Origin: Motiliproteus sp036960405
Lineage (GTDB): Bacteria; Pseudomonadota; Gammaproteobacteria; Pseudomonadales; Balneatricaceae
NCBI GenBank assembly: GCA_036960405.1
Contig: JBALWS010000002.1
Span: 1 to 64,000 of the forward strand
DNA: 64,000 nucleotides
Direction: 5' to 3'
Part shown: positions 53,157 through 61,062 of the stretch, piece after piece
How the letters are laid out: every line of letters starts with the position of its first letter
How positions within the stretch are numbered: the stretch's first letter is position 1
Made by a program: the position numbers and the translations under genes
The notes under the pieces: model-generated
Told to the model about the DNA's origin: nothing
What the model saw: only the letters and a program-made list of their open reading frames with translations
The model's database searches: none

Positions 53157-53763
53157 GTTCACCTCCTGCAGATTTCCCGCTCTGTAGAGATACGCCCTGT
53201 TCACTTTTTTTCCGCTTACCATGGTGGCGGCGCTTGCTTTTACCGGCCTCTAACTCGGGTTCACCGTGACGGGCAATAAAACCCTCGATCCAACACTGAA
53301 CAGCCTCGGGCATCGGAATCGAGTAGACATCTTCCTCACCGCCGTCCATATAGGATGAAGCTTCGTCCTGACTAGCGGTAACGAGATACGGCTGCATCAA
53401 CTCGTCCTCTTCGTTACAGATAACAAACAGCCGAGGGTCCGTAGCCGTCAAATTAAAGCGATAGGCCGCCCGCTCATCACGAAACAGCTCCAGCGACAAC
53501 CCGCTCCATTGATAGTCGGTACTGGTATCGTCCAGCGGAATCTGCTCAAAACCCAACGCTTGGCGCTGTTCGCTGGCACGATCGCTATCACAGCCTTCCA
53601 GTGACCAGCTATCCACCTCCCACAAACCACGCTGAATCGACTTCTTACGCAATCTCACCAGTAATGGCCAAAAGCGAATATCGGCTGACGATAAAGATCC
53701 GATCTTCGGGTCGGCAAGCGTATCGGTAGCGGGAGCAACCGATGGCGGTATAGGTTGTGACAT
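53149..53763 (-). CDS. DUF3305 family protein
   Basis: 204-residue cytoplasmic protein. Residues 30-75 (FWPLLVRLRKKSIQRGLWEVDSW) match the conserved start of DUF3305, and LELFRDERAAYRFNL follows. The C-terminal tail is basic (KSKRRHHGKRKK). It is always paired with DUF3306 in FDH clusters, role unknown. Several ATGs are open upstream (53778, 53784, 53787); ATG 53763 has GAGG five bases before it and lies 25 bp after the predicted transcription start, so it is chosen. Confidence 0.8.
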   Translation of the reverse strand: MSQPIPPSVAPATDTLADPKIGSLSSADIRFWPLLVRLRKKSIQRGLWEVDSWSLEGCDSDRASEQRQALGFEQIPLDDTSTDYQWSGLSLELFRDERAAYRFNLTATDPRLFVICNEEDELMQPYLVTASQDEASSYMDGGEEDVYSIPMPEAVQCWIEGFIARHGEPELEAGKSKRRHHGKRKKSEQGVSLQSGKSAGGERV

Positions 53764-53799
53764 TGTGGCCTCACTCATAGACATCATCGCCCTGATAAC

Positions 53800-53814
53800 G
53801 CAATAACCATTCCA
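53800..53814 (-). promoter_or_regulatory. sigma54-type promoter of DUF3305-DUF3306
   Basis: Minus strand TGGAATGGTTATTGC keeps GG-N10-GC and TTGC but departs from the consensus at two of the central -24 bases. Transcription would begin near 53789. The shared palindrome d is about 115 bp upstream. Confidence 0.55.
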
Positions 53815-53919
53815 CCACTGCAACCCGGTCCAAGCTGAGCGATAACGGGGCCCCTCGCAAACGTCGGTTCAGCCAGCAACCCAAACCAGGACAAAAAGTA
53901 CCGAAGGATTTACCGCAGA

Positions 53920-53934
53920 CGGACATTTTGTCCC
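53920..53934. promoter_or_regulatory. enhancer-like palindrome d (shared, divergent)
   Basis: CGGACATTTTGTCCC contains the perfect inverted repeat GGACA-TTT-TGTCC. It stands between two divergent sigma54-type promoters: about 60 bp from the fdhD -24 and 115 bp from the DUF3305 -24, so one bound activator could serve both. Confidence 0.7.
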
Positions 53935-53986
53935 GCTCCTGCTTGTTGAGTTGCGCTACTGCCCGCCGTAGCCACGCCTGTCGCTC

Positions 53987-54002
53987 AGGCACAGAACTTG
54001 CT
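53987..54002 (+). promoter_or_regulatory. sigma54 promoter of fdhD
   Basis: AGGCACAGAACTTGCT matches the -24/-12 consensus (GGCAC-N5-TTGCT) at nearly all positions. The start would be near 54013, 90 bp before fdhD. Confidence 0.75.
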
Positions 54003-54101
54003 CAGCGGTTATCAGATGTATCGCGCCCCGTTTTGCGCCTATAACGGCAACTATCGTGATGAAGTCATGCATCAACCGCCCGTCAACCAAAGGATCCAAC
54101 C

Positions 54102-54968
54102 ATGACCAGTCATTACTCCCCCCTGATGACCCGCGAAGGATTTCTCAACACCCACGAGGTCTCTGCATGGGATGAACAGGGCGAGTCACGTCAGGTATCG
54201 ATCGCGGGCGAAGCACCGCTGACCCTGTACGTCGACAAACAAGAGGTGGTCACGCTGATGACACTGGGCAGCCACCCTGAGTTACTGACACTGGGCTATC
54301 TGCGCAATCAGGGATTTATCGACCAGATCGAACAGGTACGCAGCGTCCAGGTTGATTGGGATGTTAACGCCGTCGCCGTTGTCACCCACGAAGGGGTTAG
54401 CGACCTGGAGCAAAAGCTACAGCATCGCACCATCACCACCGGTTGCGGCCAAGGCACGGTATTTGGTGGGCTAATGGAAAAGATCGATCAGATTGAGCTG
54501 CCCCAGGTACGCCTACCTCAATCGCAAATCTACGGCCTGCTCGACAGCCTGCGACTGCAAAACGAGATCTACAAGAAAGCCGGAGCAGTGCATGGTTGCG
54601 CGCTATGCCAGGGCACCGAAGTGCTGAGCTTTGTCGAAGATGTGGGCCGCCACAACGCCGTCGACACGCTGGCGGGGGAGATGCTACTCAACAAGCTGGA
54701 GGGGCACGACAAGCTGTTCTACACCACCGGACGATTGACATCTGAGATGGTGATCAAGGTCACCCAGATGGGAATCCCGATCGTGCTATCCCGCTCCGGC
54801 GTGACCCAGATGGGGATGGAGTTAGCCGACCAGGTTGGCCTGACCCTGATCGGTCGTGCCAAAGGCCAGCATTTCCTGGTGTTCAACGGCCATCAACGCA
54901 TCGACTACGACCAGCGCCCGACGCCTCGGCCTCTAGCTGGCGACGCTTCGCAACGCAGGAGGGCCTAA
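54102..54968 (+). CDS. fdhD: formate dehydrogenase sulfurtransferase FdhD
   Basis: 288-residue cytoplasmic protein that passes sulfur from IscS to the bis-MGD cofactor, required for FDH activity. The catalytic CxxC is Cys166/Cys169 in VHGCALCQG, followed by EDVGRHNAVDTLAG and the C-terminal SRSGVTQMG stretch. GGAT precedes the ATG. A second gene starts one base after its stop. It is expressed from its own sigma54-type promoter, divergent from the DUF3305 operon. Confidence 0.95.
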   Translation: MTSHYSPLMTREGFLNTHEVSAWDEQGESRQVSIAGEAPLTLYVDKQEVVTLMTLGSHPELLTLGYLRNQGFIDQIEQVRSVQVDWDVNAVAVVTHEGVSDLEQKLQHRTITTGCGQGTVFGGLMEKIDQIELPQVRLPQSQIYGLLDSLRLQNEIYKKAGAVHGCALCQGTEVLSFVEDVGRHNAVDTLAGEMLLNKLEGHDKLFYTTGRLTSEMVIKVTQMGIPIVLSRSGVTQMGMELADQVGLTLIGRAKGQHFLVFNGHQRIDYDQRPTPRPLAGDASQRRRA

Positions 54969-54969
54969 C

Positions 54970-55896
54970 ATGAACGCAACTCTGGCACCTGTCGATATCC
55001 GTTCCGCCCCACCCCGTTTCATGAACATCAAGCAGATATCCGAGTACCTGCACCTCAACGAAAAGAAGATCTACGCGTTAGCCAGTGAAGGCCAGATACC
55101 GGCCACCAAGGTCACAGGAAAATGGCTTTTTCCACGCGATCTGGTCGATCAATGGCTGGTCGAATCCAGCCATGGCGGCGTGCTGCTCGATCGGTTAATC
55201 ATCGCAGGCAGCGACGACCCACTGATGCACCGAGCCGTTAGCCAGGTGGCACGGCAGATTCAAACCAGCGCGATCGTCAGCTACTCCAGCACCGGCACTC
55301 GGTTAGGCCTATCGTTACTGGCGCGACAGCGTGCCGACGTTTGCGCTATCCATTGGGGCCCCGCCGAAGAGAGCCACATGCGCCACCCGGCACTGCTGAG
55401 CCGTCACCGCCAACACAGCAAATGGGTGCTGGTGCACGCCTTCAAGCGCGAGATCGGGATTATCGTCACCCCCGACACGCGGATCAAATTCAGCAGCATC
55501 CCCAGCCTGCTTCAGGCCGAACTACGCTGGGCACTACGCCAGGATGGCACCGGTTCCAATCGTTTTATGGAAGAAGCACTGAGCCACTGCGGCTTTACCA
55601 TGGCACAGCTCAACCAGGTTGAGCAGGGATTGAGCGAGCGCGAGATCGCCTCGCAGATCGCCATGGGGCTCGCCGATGCGGGCCCGGGAGCTCGCGCCAC
55701 TGCGGCTGAGTTCGGGCTTGATTTTGTATCGATGGGCTGGGAAAGCTTTGATCTGGCGCTGTATCGCGGCGTGTTTTTCCGTCATCTGTTCCGCGAATTG
55801 ATGCAGCAACTCGAAAGCCCAGAAAGCCAACTTCAAGCACAACGACTGGGCGGTTACGATTTTAGCGAAGCCGGCAAATTGGTATGGTCATCGTAA
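54970..55896 (+). CDS. helix-turn-helix regulator with periplasmic-binding-protein-like domain
   Basis: 308-residue cytoplasmic protein. Residues 17-62 form an excisionase/MerR-type helix-turn-helix (IKQISEYLHLNEKKIYALA and GKWLFPRDLVDQWL). Residues about 75-300 resemble the PBP_like domain related to ModA/TupA oxyanion-binding proteins (SSTGTRLGLSLL, GSNRFMEEAL, GLADAGPGARATAAEFGLDF). No signal peptide, so it would sense an intracellular ligand. Fused regulators of this type occur with molybdenum/tungsten enzyme genes; a tungstate or molybdate sensor is the natural guess but unproven. AGGAGG precedes ATG 54970, one base after fdhD. Confidence 0.85.
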   Translation: MNATLAPVDIRSAPPRFMNIKQISEYLHLNEKKIYALASEGQIPATKVTGKWLFPRDLVDQWLVESSHGGVLLDRLIIAGSDDPLMHRAVSQVARQIQTSAIVSYSSTGTRLGLSLLARQRADVCAIHWGPAEESHMRHPALLSRHRQHSKWVLVHAFKREIGIIVTPDTRIKFSSIPSLLQAELRWALRQDGTGSNRFMEEALSHCGFTMAQLNQVEQGLSEREIASQIAMGLADAGPGARATAAEFGLDFVSMGWESFDLALYRGVFFRHLFRELMQQLESPESQLQAQRLGGYDFSEAGKLVWSS

Positions 55897-55924
55897 GGTT
55901 TGCCCGTTGATTGCGGGCTAGAGA

Positions 55925-56455
55925 TCACTCTGTCGGGTTAACGTCGGGCAGGTTAACTTTGACGCTGTTATTTCTATCTCGACTATCACGAATCAGCTCG
56001 TTACTGGCGATGCTCGATTCGGCCTTAGCCACTCGGTCGTAAAGCACCACATTGACCGTTGCCGCCAGGTTCAGACAACCGATAGTCGGCACATAGACCA
56101 CGGCATCGGCCCGGTCGATCAGCTCCTGAGCAATGGTACCGTCTTCGGGACCAAACAGATAAAAAGCCTGCTCGGGGTGTTGATACTCGGGTAACGGCAC
56201 GGCACCCTCCACCAACTCGACACAAACAAGCTGCATCGCATCAGGAATGTGCTCCAACAGAGATTCAACCCCGATTAATGGAATATCACGGCCGACATTT
56301 TTGGTATCGGTATGAAAGCTCGCCGCACGGTCGTAGCGCTGGCCGCTATAGAACACCGAATCGGCTTGAAAACAGCCTGCGGCACGCAGCACAGCGCCTA
56401 CGTTTGACGGATTCTTGGGGTTGATTAAACCGATGCTGATCTGGGATTTATTCAT
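55925..56455 (-). CDS. SpoU-family RNA 2'-O-methyltransferase
   Basis: 176-residue SPOUT methyltransferase. Motifs: SIGLINPKNPSNVGAVLRAA (motif 1), FGPEDGTI (motif 2) and VPTIGCLNLAATVNVVLYDR (motif 3). The substrate is a tRNA or rRNA; TrmH/TrmL-like, not resolved. The frame is open to 56482; ATG 56455 gives the normal N-terminus. Convergent with the preceding regulator gene. Confidence 0.85.
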   Translation of the reverse strand: MNKSQISIGLINPKNPSNVGAVLRAAGCFQADSVFYSGQRYDRAASFHTDTKNVGRDIPLIGVESLLEHIPDAMQLVCVELVEGAVPLPEYQHPEQAFYLFGPEDGTIAQELIDRADAVVYVPTIGCLNLAATVNVVLYDRVAKAESSIASNELIRDSRDRNNSVKVNLPDVNPTE

Positions 56456-56630
56456 CCGGACTATTTTGGTCGATCTTGGCATAGTTGGCTACAGCGTCAT
56501 GCTGCTCATTTACCGACCTCAATCACATATCCTATCGATATGTTATGCCCCAATTGCCGATCGACGCTATTTCGTTTTGTTCCGGTCCTTTCTATGGTAG
56601 AAAAGGCCCCTGACCTAATAAGGAGCCTCA

Positions 56631-56996
56631 ATGAAAACCTCAATCAAGACCCTCGCCGCCCTCGCCTTAAGCGCCATCATCTGTACAGCCACGGCCGCTG
56701 AAAGCGTATCGGTAGCCGATCTACACGCCCAGCGCACCGACCTCAGCGGCAAGCAAGTCAGCATTACCGGCAAGGTGATCAAGGTAAACAACGGCATCAT
56801 GCGTCGCAACTTCATCCACGTGCAGGATGACACCTCTGCAGGCGAATTCGACCGGGTGATCTTTACCAGCCAGCAAACCACCCAGGTAGGCAAAACCGTC
56901 ACCGCCACCGGAACGGTCAAACTCGACACCGATTTCGGCATGGGCTACTTCTACCCAACGCTGGTTGAAGAGTCTACCCTCACGACCACCGAATAA
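56631..56996 (+). CDS. periplasmic OB-fold protein
   Basis: 121-residue protein with a Sec signal (1-22, cleavage after ATA). The mature part reads LSGKQVSITGKVIKVNNGI and GKTVTATGTVKLDTDFGMGYFYPTLVEE, a beta-barrel of the NrfJ-type periplasmic OB-fold group. No catalytic site. Such proteins occur near respiratory and heme genes; the role here is unknown. AAGGAG stands eight bases before the ATG. A strong terminator follows. Confidence 0.7.
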   Translation: MKTSIKTLAALALSAIICTATAAESVSVADLHAQRTDLSGKQVSITGKVIKVNNGIMRRNFIHVQDDTSAGEFDRVIFTSQQTTQVGKTVTATGTVKLDTDFGMGYFYPTLVEESTLTTTE

Positions 56997-57014
56997 AGCA
57001 CCCGCTATACATAA

Positions 57015-57060
57015 GAAAAGGGGGGCTAGCCAACAACGGCTAGCCCCCCCCTTTTCTTTT
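57015..57060 (+). terminator. bidirectional terminator
   Basis: AAAAGGGGGGCTAGCC and GGCTAGCCCCCC pair with a six-base loop and are followed by TTTTCTTTT. It terminates the OB-fold gene and, on the other strand, the histidine kinase gene. Confidence 0.9.
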
Positions 57061-57070
57061 AGAATACAAA

Positions 57071-57114
57071 CAGCCCTCTTTCGGCCCTCTTTCAGCCCTA
57101 TTTCAGCCCTAGAC
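57071..57114. repeat. 11-bp tandem repeat, four units
   Basis: Four units of CAGCCCTCTTT-type sequence (57071, 57082, 57093, 57104) with one to three changes each. The array includes the last codon and stop of the histidine kinase gene. Confidence 0.75.
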
Positions 57115-59193
57115 AATACTTCGAATCAGCTCTTCCTCTGCCTCATCAACCTTGGGATTTTGCTGTAAAAACACGAAGAAACAACTCCCCACACCGGGCC
57201 GGGAGCGAACCATAATTTCTCCGTCGAAGCGTTCTAAAATGCCGTAGCTCACCGACAGCCCGAGCCCTGTCCCCCCCTTGGTGCGAGTAAAGAAGGGATC
57301 AAAAATTCGCGGTAAAACGGTGCTATCGATGCCGCAACCATTATCTTTAACCAGCATCATCACCCCATCGCCATAGTCACGGCTGCGTATCGTTAACAGT
57401 CCTTGACGATCTTGCTCGACGATCGCGTTAACAGCATTGACGATCAGATTGATCAACACCTGCTGAAACTGCTGCGGATTGCAACGAATCGTCCTGCTGG
57501 CGCGCAAATCAAGCTTCAATCGGATCGATTTTTTGGACAAATCGTGGCGCACCAGCACTAGGGTATCGTCGATCACCCGGTTAAGATCCATCAGCGATAG
57601 TTGCGCCATATAATCGTTGGGGCGTGAGTACTGCAACAGATTGGTGATGATAGAGCGGATCCGGTAGACCTGTTCGATAATCAACTCCGATTCGCGCTTG
57701 ACCGGCGCTATCGTCGCCTCACCCAGCTCGGCGATCAACAGATCCATATTGCCCAAGATAACCGCAGTGGGATTGTTTATCTCATGGGCGATTCCGGCGG
57801 TCAGCTCGCCGATAGCAGCTAGTTTTTCCTTAGCCACCAGTTGCTGTCTTGTTCGCTTGAGCAGGTCGAGATTTTGCTGCAGATCGATGGTGCGTTGTTG
57901 TAGTTGATCGGTACGCTGGGCCACTTTAACTTCCAGTTGGTCTGCAGCGCTCTGAATCTGATGATGCTGCTGACTGAGCTGATCAAGCAGCGCATCAAAC
58001 TGCCCTGCCAGCATACTCAGCTCGTCGTGGGTATCGAGTCGGCCAATGCGCACCTCCTGACCGGCGCGTACTTTTCGCATCACTCGCGCCATCGCCTCGA
58101 TCGGCTTAAAGATCGACTTGGCTCCCACAACCGCCAACGCAACGCTGAGCAAGGTAACTAATACGAAAAGAATTCCCAGCCAGCGCAGCGCCTGAAAATA
58201 ACTTTCCTTAAAAGGGGCTTCCAAAAAACCGGCGTATAGCATGCCGATCCGCTGGCCATAGATATCGATAATCGGCTCGTAGGCTGAGATGTACCACTCG
58301 CTGACCACAAAGGCCCGGTCGATCCATTTTTCACCACGCTCGAGTACCTGATCGTGCACCGCTTTCGACACCAGCGTCCCGATCGCCCGCTTCAACGGTG
58401 ATTCTAGTCGGCTGGGAACATTAGTATTGATACGTACATCCCCAAGGAACACGGTAACAGTGCCCAGGCTATCCTCGGCCAGACTGCCTTTGCCGTAGAC
58501 CAGTTGTTTTAAGCCATCGACAAATTCAAAGTTGCCGTTTACCAACACCCCTGCGGTTAAATAGCCTCGCACATCGCCATCGACATCCCAGATCGGGTAG
58601 TAGCTCAAAAATACCATGCCGCGATCTTCGGCTTTGCGCACCTGCGGGATCGAATGGGGGGTTTCCTGAATCGGGAGATAAACCCAATCCGCCAATGCGG
58701 GGTCGATCCGAAACAGTTCGGTATCGGAAAACAGCGTCACCCCGGCGCTACCATTTTCCAATCGGGCACGCTTCATCAAAGGCGGTCGCTTGACATCACA
58801 ACCCAACGCACCGATCAGGTCGCAGCCGTCAGCATCGACCAAATATACAAAATCAAAATCGGCCCGCTGTCGCAGCCGCGCCAATTGAACTTCAAGCGGC
58901 CGTGTATTGCGACTGTTAGCAAACAGTTCCTGAGCCGCTTGTTGGAAGGGGTAGGATTCGGCGATCAACGATAACTGCTGTAGATAAGCTTGCTGACGAC
59001 GTTCAAACGCATCGTGAGCAACCGATAGGTCGGTATTCACCTTCATCAACAACTGCCGATAGCTGACCTCGTTACTCCACAGATAGGCCATACCGATGAC
59101 CACCGGCATAACCAGTAAGATAGGAAACAGCACCAGCGCCAACAACCGATAGCGAAGATTACCCGACACCAGCTGGTAGAGTCGGCTGAACAT
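57109..59193 (-). CDS. Cache-domain sensor histidine kinase
   Basis: 694-residue membrane kinase. First span about residues 18-38, a large periplasmic sensor (40-335) of the single/double Cache type with FVYLVDADGCDL and LSYYPIWDVDGDVRGYLTAG, second span about 336-358, then HAMP and a coiled coil (375-455). The phosphoacceptor is His470 in GIAHEINNPTAV, and the ATPase domain has DNGCGI and GGTGLGLSVSYGIL. NtrB/DctB-like core. The ligand is unknown; formate or another small carboxylate is a guess. Start codon overlaps the response regulator stop (TGATG). Confidence 0.9.
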   Translation of the reverse strand: MFSRLYQLVSGNLRYRLLALVLFPILLVMPVVIGMAYLWSNEVSYRQLLMKVNTDLSVAHDAFERRQQAYLQQLSLIAESYPFQQAAQELFANSRNTRPLEVQLARLRQRADFDFVYLVDADGCDLIGALGCDVKRPPLMKRARLENGSAGVTLFSDTELFRIDPALADWVYLPIQETPHSIPQVRKAEDRGMVFLSYYPIWDVDGDVRGYLTAGVLVNGNFEFVDGLKQLVYGKGSLAEDSLGTVTVFLGDVRINTNVPSRLESPLKRAIGTLVSKAVHDQVLERGEKWIDRAFVVSEWYISAYEPIIDIYGQRIGMLYAGFLEAPFKESYFQALRWLGILFVLVTLLSVALAVVGAKSIFKPIEAMARVMRKVRAGQEVRIGRLDTHDELSMLAGQFDALLDQLSQQHHQIQSAADQLEVKVAQRTDQLQQRTIDLQQNLDLLKRTRQQLVAKEKLAAIGELTAGIAHEINNPTAVILGNMDLLIAELGEATIAPVKRESELIIEQVYRIRSIITNLLQYSRPNDYMAQLSLMDLNRVIDDTLVLVRHDLSKKSIRLKLDLRASRTIRCNPQQFQQVLINLIVNAVNAIVEQDRQGLLTIRSRDYGDGVMMLVKDNGCGIDSTVLPRIFDPFFTRTKGGTGLGLSVSYGILERFDGEIMVRSRPGVGSCFFVFLQQNPKVDEAEEELIRSIV

Positions 59194-60590
59194 CAGGCAG
59201 AGGCCGCTTCGTTCCAGCTATGCAGCTTACGATCGAGCGTTTTCCGAGCGATCCCTAGTTGCCGGGCAGCCTGCGTTTTATTACCCTCTGACTCATCCAA
59301 CACTCGCAAAATATGGTCTTTCTCCACCCGGTCCAGATCCCAATCGCGAGGATAACCCTGACCACCACTCGAAACAGCGTCCGGATCATCGGGTTGCAGT
59401 GCTTCGGCCGGCAAATGCCCTAACAGCAGGCAGCGTTCGATTAGATTTTTAAGTTCGCGAATATTACCGGGCCAGTCGTAGTTCTCCATCAACCGTAGGT
59501 CATCGTGGCTATATGGGATCGCAGGTAGCCCCAGCTTTTTGGCCAACTGTTCAGAAAAATGCTGCACCAATAAATTGATATCCTGGCTCCGCTCACGCAG
59601 CGGCGGCACCCGCAATCGCAGTACGTTTAAACGATAAAACAGATCCTGACGGAAGTTGCCCAGCTGCACCTCATGCTCAAGATCACGGTTGGTCGCGGCA
59701 ACCAATCGAACATTAATCGGTATGTCACGCTCGCTACCGACAGGGCGTATGCGTCCCTCCTCCAGCACCCGCAACAGTTTGGACTGCATCAGCAGTGGCA
59801 TCTCGCCGATCTCATCCAAAAACAGAGTGCCGCCATCGGCATAGCAGAACAGCCCATCACGGGCCTGCTGAGCTCCAGTAAAGGCACCTTTGACGTGACC
59901 AAAGAGTTCGGATTCGATCAACTCAGGCGCTATAGCACCACAATTAATCGGTACAAACGGCCCTTTCCGCGAACTCAAGCGGTGCATCGCATTAGCCACC
60001 AACTCTTTACCGGTACCCGACTCACCTTCGACCAAGACTACCGACGGGGTCGGTGCCACGCGACTGATCAACTGGCACAGCGATTTGATCTCAGGACTGT
60101 TACCGACCATGCCCTCCATCGAGTAGAGTGCATCGACCTGACGCTTGAGGACAAAGTTTTCTCGCCGCAACTGGCGCTGTTCCATACAACGCTTAACGGC
60201 CGTGGTCATCTGCTCGAGCCGAAAGGGTTTGAGAATAAAATCAGAAGCACCGATCCGCAGCGCTTCGATCGCCTTATCCAGGTCGGCAAATGCGGTCATG
60301 AAAATCACATCGGACTGAAGCCCGTGACTGGCCACTTCGGTCAGCCAATCTACCCCAGAGTTACCCGGCAGACAGATATCAACAATCAGCAAATCAAAAT
60401 GGCAACGGCTACGCAGCGCTTCAGCCTCTTCGGCCGAACCGACCGCCTCAACCAAGCTGTACTCTTTGGCCAACGCCCGTTGCAGAAACTCACGGATACC
60501 CGGTTCGTCATCAACGATTAGCACCGACAAATTTTGCCGACCTTGATCCGATCTATTCTGGCTAGTATTGGTCGCTGCTTTAGTTTTCAT
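59193..60590 (-). CDS. NtrC-type sigma54-dependent response regulator
   Basis: 465-residue cytoplasmic activator. The receiver domain (20-135) has the phospho-Asp71 in LLIVDICLPG. The AAA+ domain has Walker A GESGTGKE (189-196) and the sigma54-contact loop GAFTGA (235-240). A C-terminal Fis-type helix-turn-helix (GNKTQAARQLGIARKTLDRKLHSW) binds DNA. A GTG at 60632 is open, but ATG 60590 is the better family start; ribosome-binding site weak for both. It forms a two-component pair with the overlapping kinase gene and is the likely activator of the sigma54 promoters nearby. Confidence 0.93.
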   Translation of the reverse strand: MKTKAATNTSQNRSDQGRQNLSVLIVDDEPGIREFLQRALAKEYSLVEAVGSAEEAEALRSRCHFDLLIVDICLPGNSGVDWLTEVASHGLQSDVIFMTAFADLDKAIEALRIGASDFILKPFRLEQMTTAVKRCMEQRQLRRENFVLKRQVDALYSMEGMVGNSPEIKSLCQLISRVAPTPSVVLVEGESGTGKELVANAMHRLSSRKGPFVPINCGAIAPELIESELFGHVKGAFTGAQQARDGLFCYADGGTLFLDEIGEMPLLMQSKLLRVLEEGRIRPVGSERDIPINVRLVAATNRDLEHEVQLGNFRQDLFYRLNVLRLRVPPLRERSQDINLLVQHFSEQLAKKLGLPAIPYSHDDLRLMENYDWPGNIRELKNLIERCLLLGHLPAEALQPDDPDAVSSGGQGYPRDWDLDRVEKDHILRVLDESEGNKTQAARQLGIARKTLDRKLHSWNEAASA

Positions 60591-60828
60591 AGCAGCATGA
60601 TCCCGGGGAAAGGAGATCGTCACGCAGCTCACCTCATATAATTATTGGTTTATCGGTTGATCTGGCGTCTTATTAGCAAGCCACTGACGAGTCAGCCGCT
60701 CTCTGTTTAGATCCTTTGCTCAAAGCACCACGCAGCACACAAAAGCGCTCTATGGTCGCCCTGATTCGGCAGTAGAGTCAATTAAACTGACGTATAACCC
60801 AACCAGAAAGCGGTAACCGCTTCGCCGC

Positions 60829-60843
60829 GCGTCATTTTGTCCC
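60829..60843 (+). promoter_or_regulatory. enhancer-like palindrome b (tup operon)
   Basis: GCGTCATTTTGTCCC, one base from the consensus GGGTCATTTTGTCCC. It lies 31 bp (about three helical turns) from copy c, so both would face the same side of the DNA. About 125 bp upstream of the tupA -24 element. Confidence 0.65.
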
Positions 60844-60859
60844 TAACCCAATCCGAGGC

Positions 60860-60874
60860 GGGTCATTTTGCCCT
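60860..60874 (+). promoter_or_regulatory. enhancer-like palindrome c (tup operon)
   Basis: GGGTCATTTTGCCCT, with a perfect left half-site and one mismatch in the right. Centre about 94 bp upstream of the tupA -24 element. Confidence 0.65.
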
Positions 60875-60959
60875 TTTTCTACTTTCAAACCCGATAATCT
60901 TAGCCTCCAGCTTGGCCATTGCCCCCCTTAGAGTGCCATTGAGCACTATTATTTTAGGC

Positions 60960-60975
60960 TGGCACCCTACTTGCT
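60960..60975 (+). promoter_or_regulatory. sigma54 promoter of tupABC-mobA
   Basis: TGGCACCCTACTTGCT matches the consensus -24/-12 sequence with the correct GG-N10-GC spacing. Transcription would begin near 60985, about 78 bases before tupA. This is the best sigma54 match of the window. Confidence 0.85.
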
Positions 60976-61062
60976 AATACCCTTACTACTTGGCTGCCAT
61001 CCTATACTGGCGCAATCCGCTAAGCGGTAAGATAAAGCCCGCCAACCCGTTGAGGAGCAAAC

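Larger units (their letters stand above)
60591..61062. other. regulatory region between the response regulator and tupA
   Basis: 472 bp without a convincing ORF. It contains two copies of the enhancer-like palindrome and the sigma54 promoter of tupA. No clear promoter for the response regulator/kinase pair was found. Confidence 0.7.

Noticed and set aside
53771..53992. 73-codon minus-strand ORF before DUF3305
   Set aside because: It starts with GTG without a good ribosome-binding site and lies over the two sigma54-type promoters and the palindrome, so the region reads better as regulatory DNA. It would have to be reconsidered if the frame is conserved.
59673..60521. 282-codon plus-strand ORF opposite the response regulator
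   Set aside because: Antisense shadow of the receiver and AAA+ domains.
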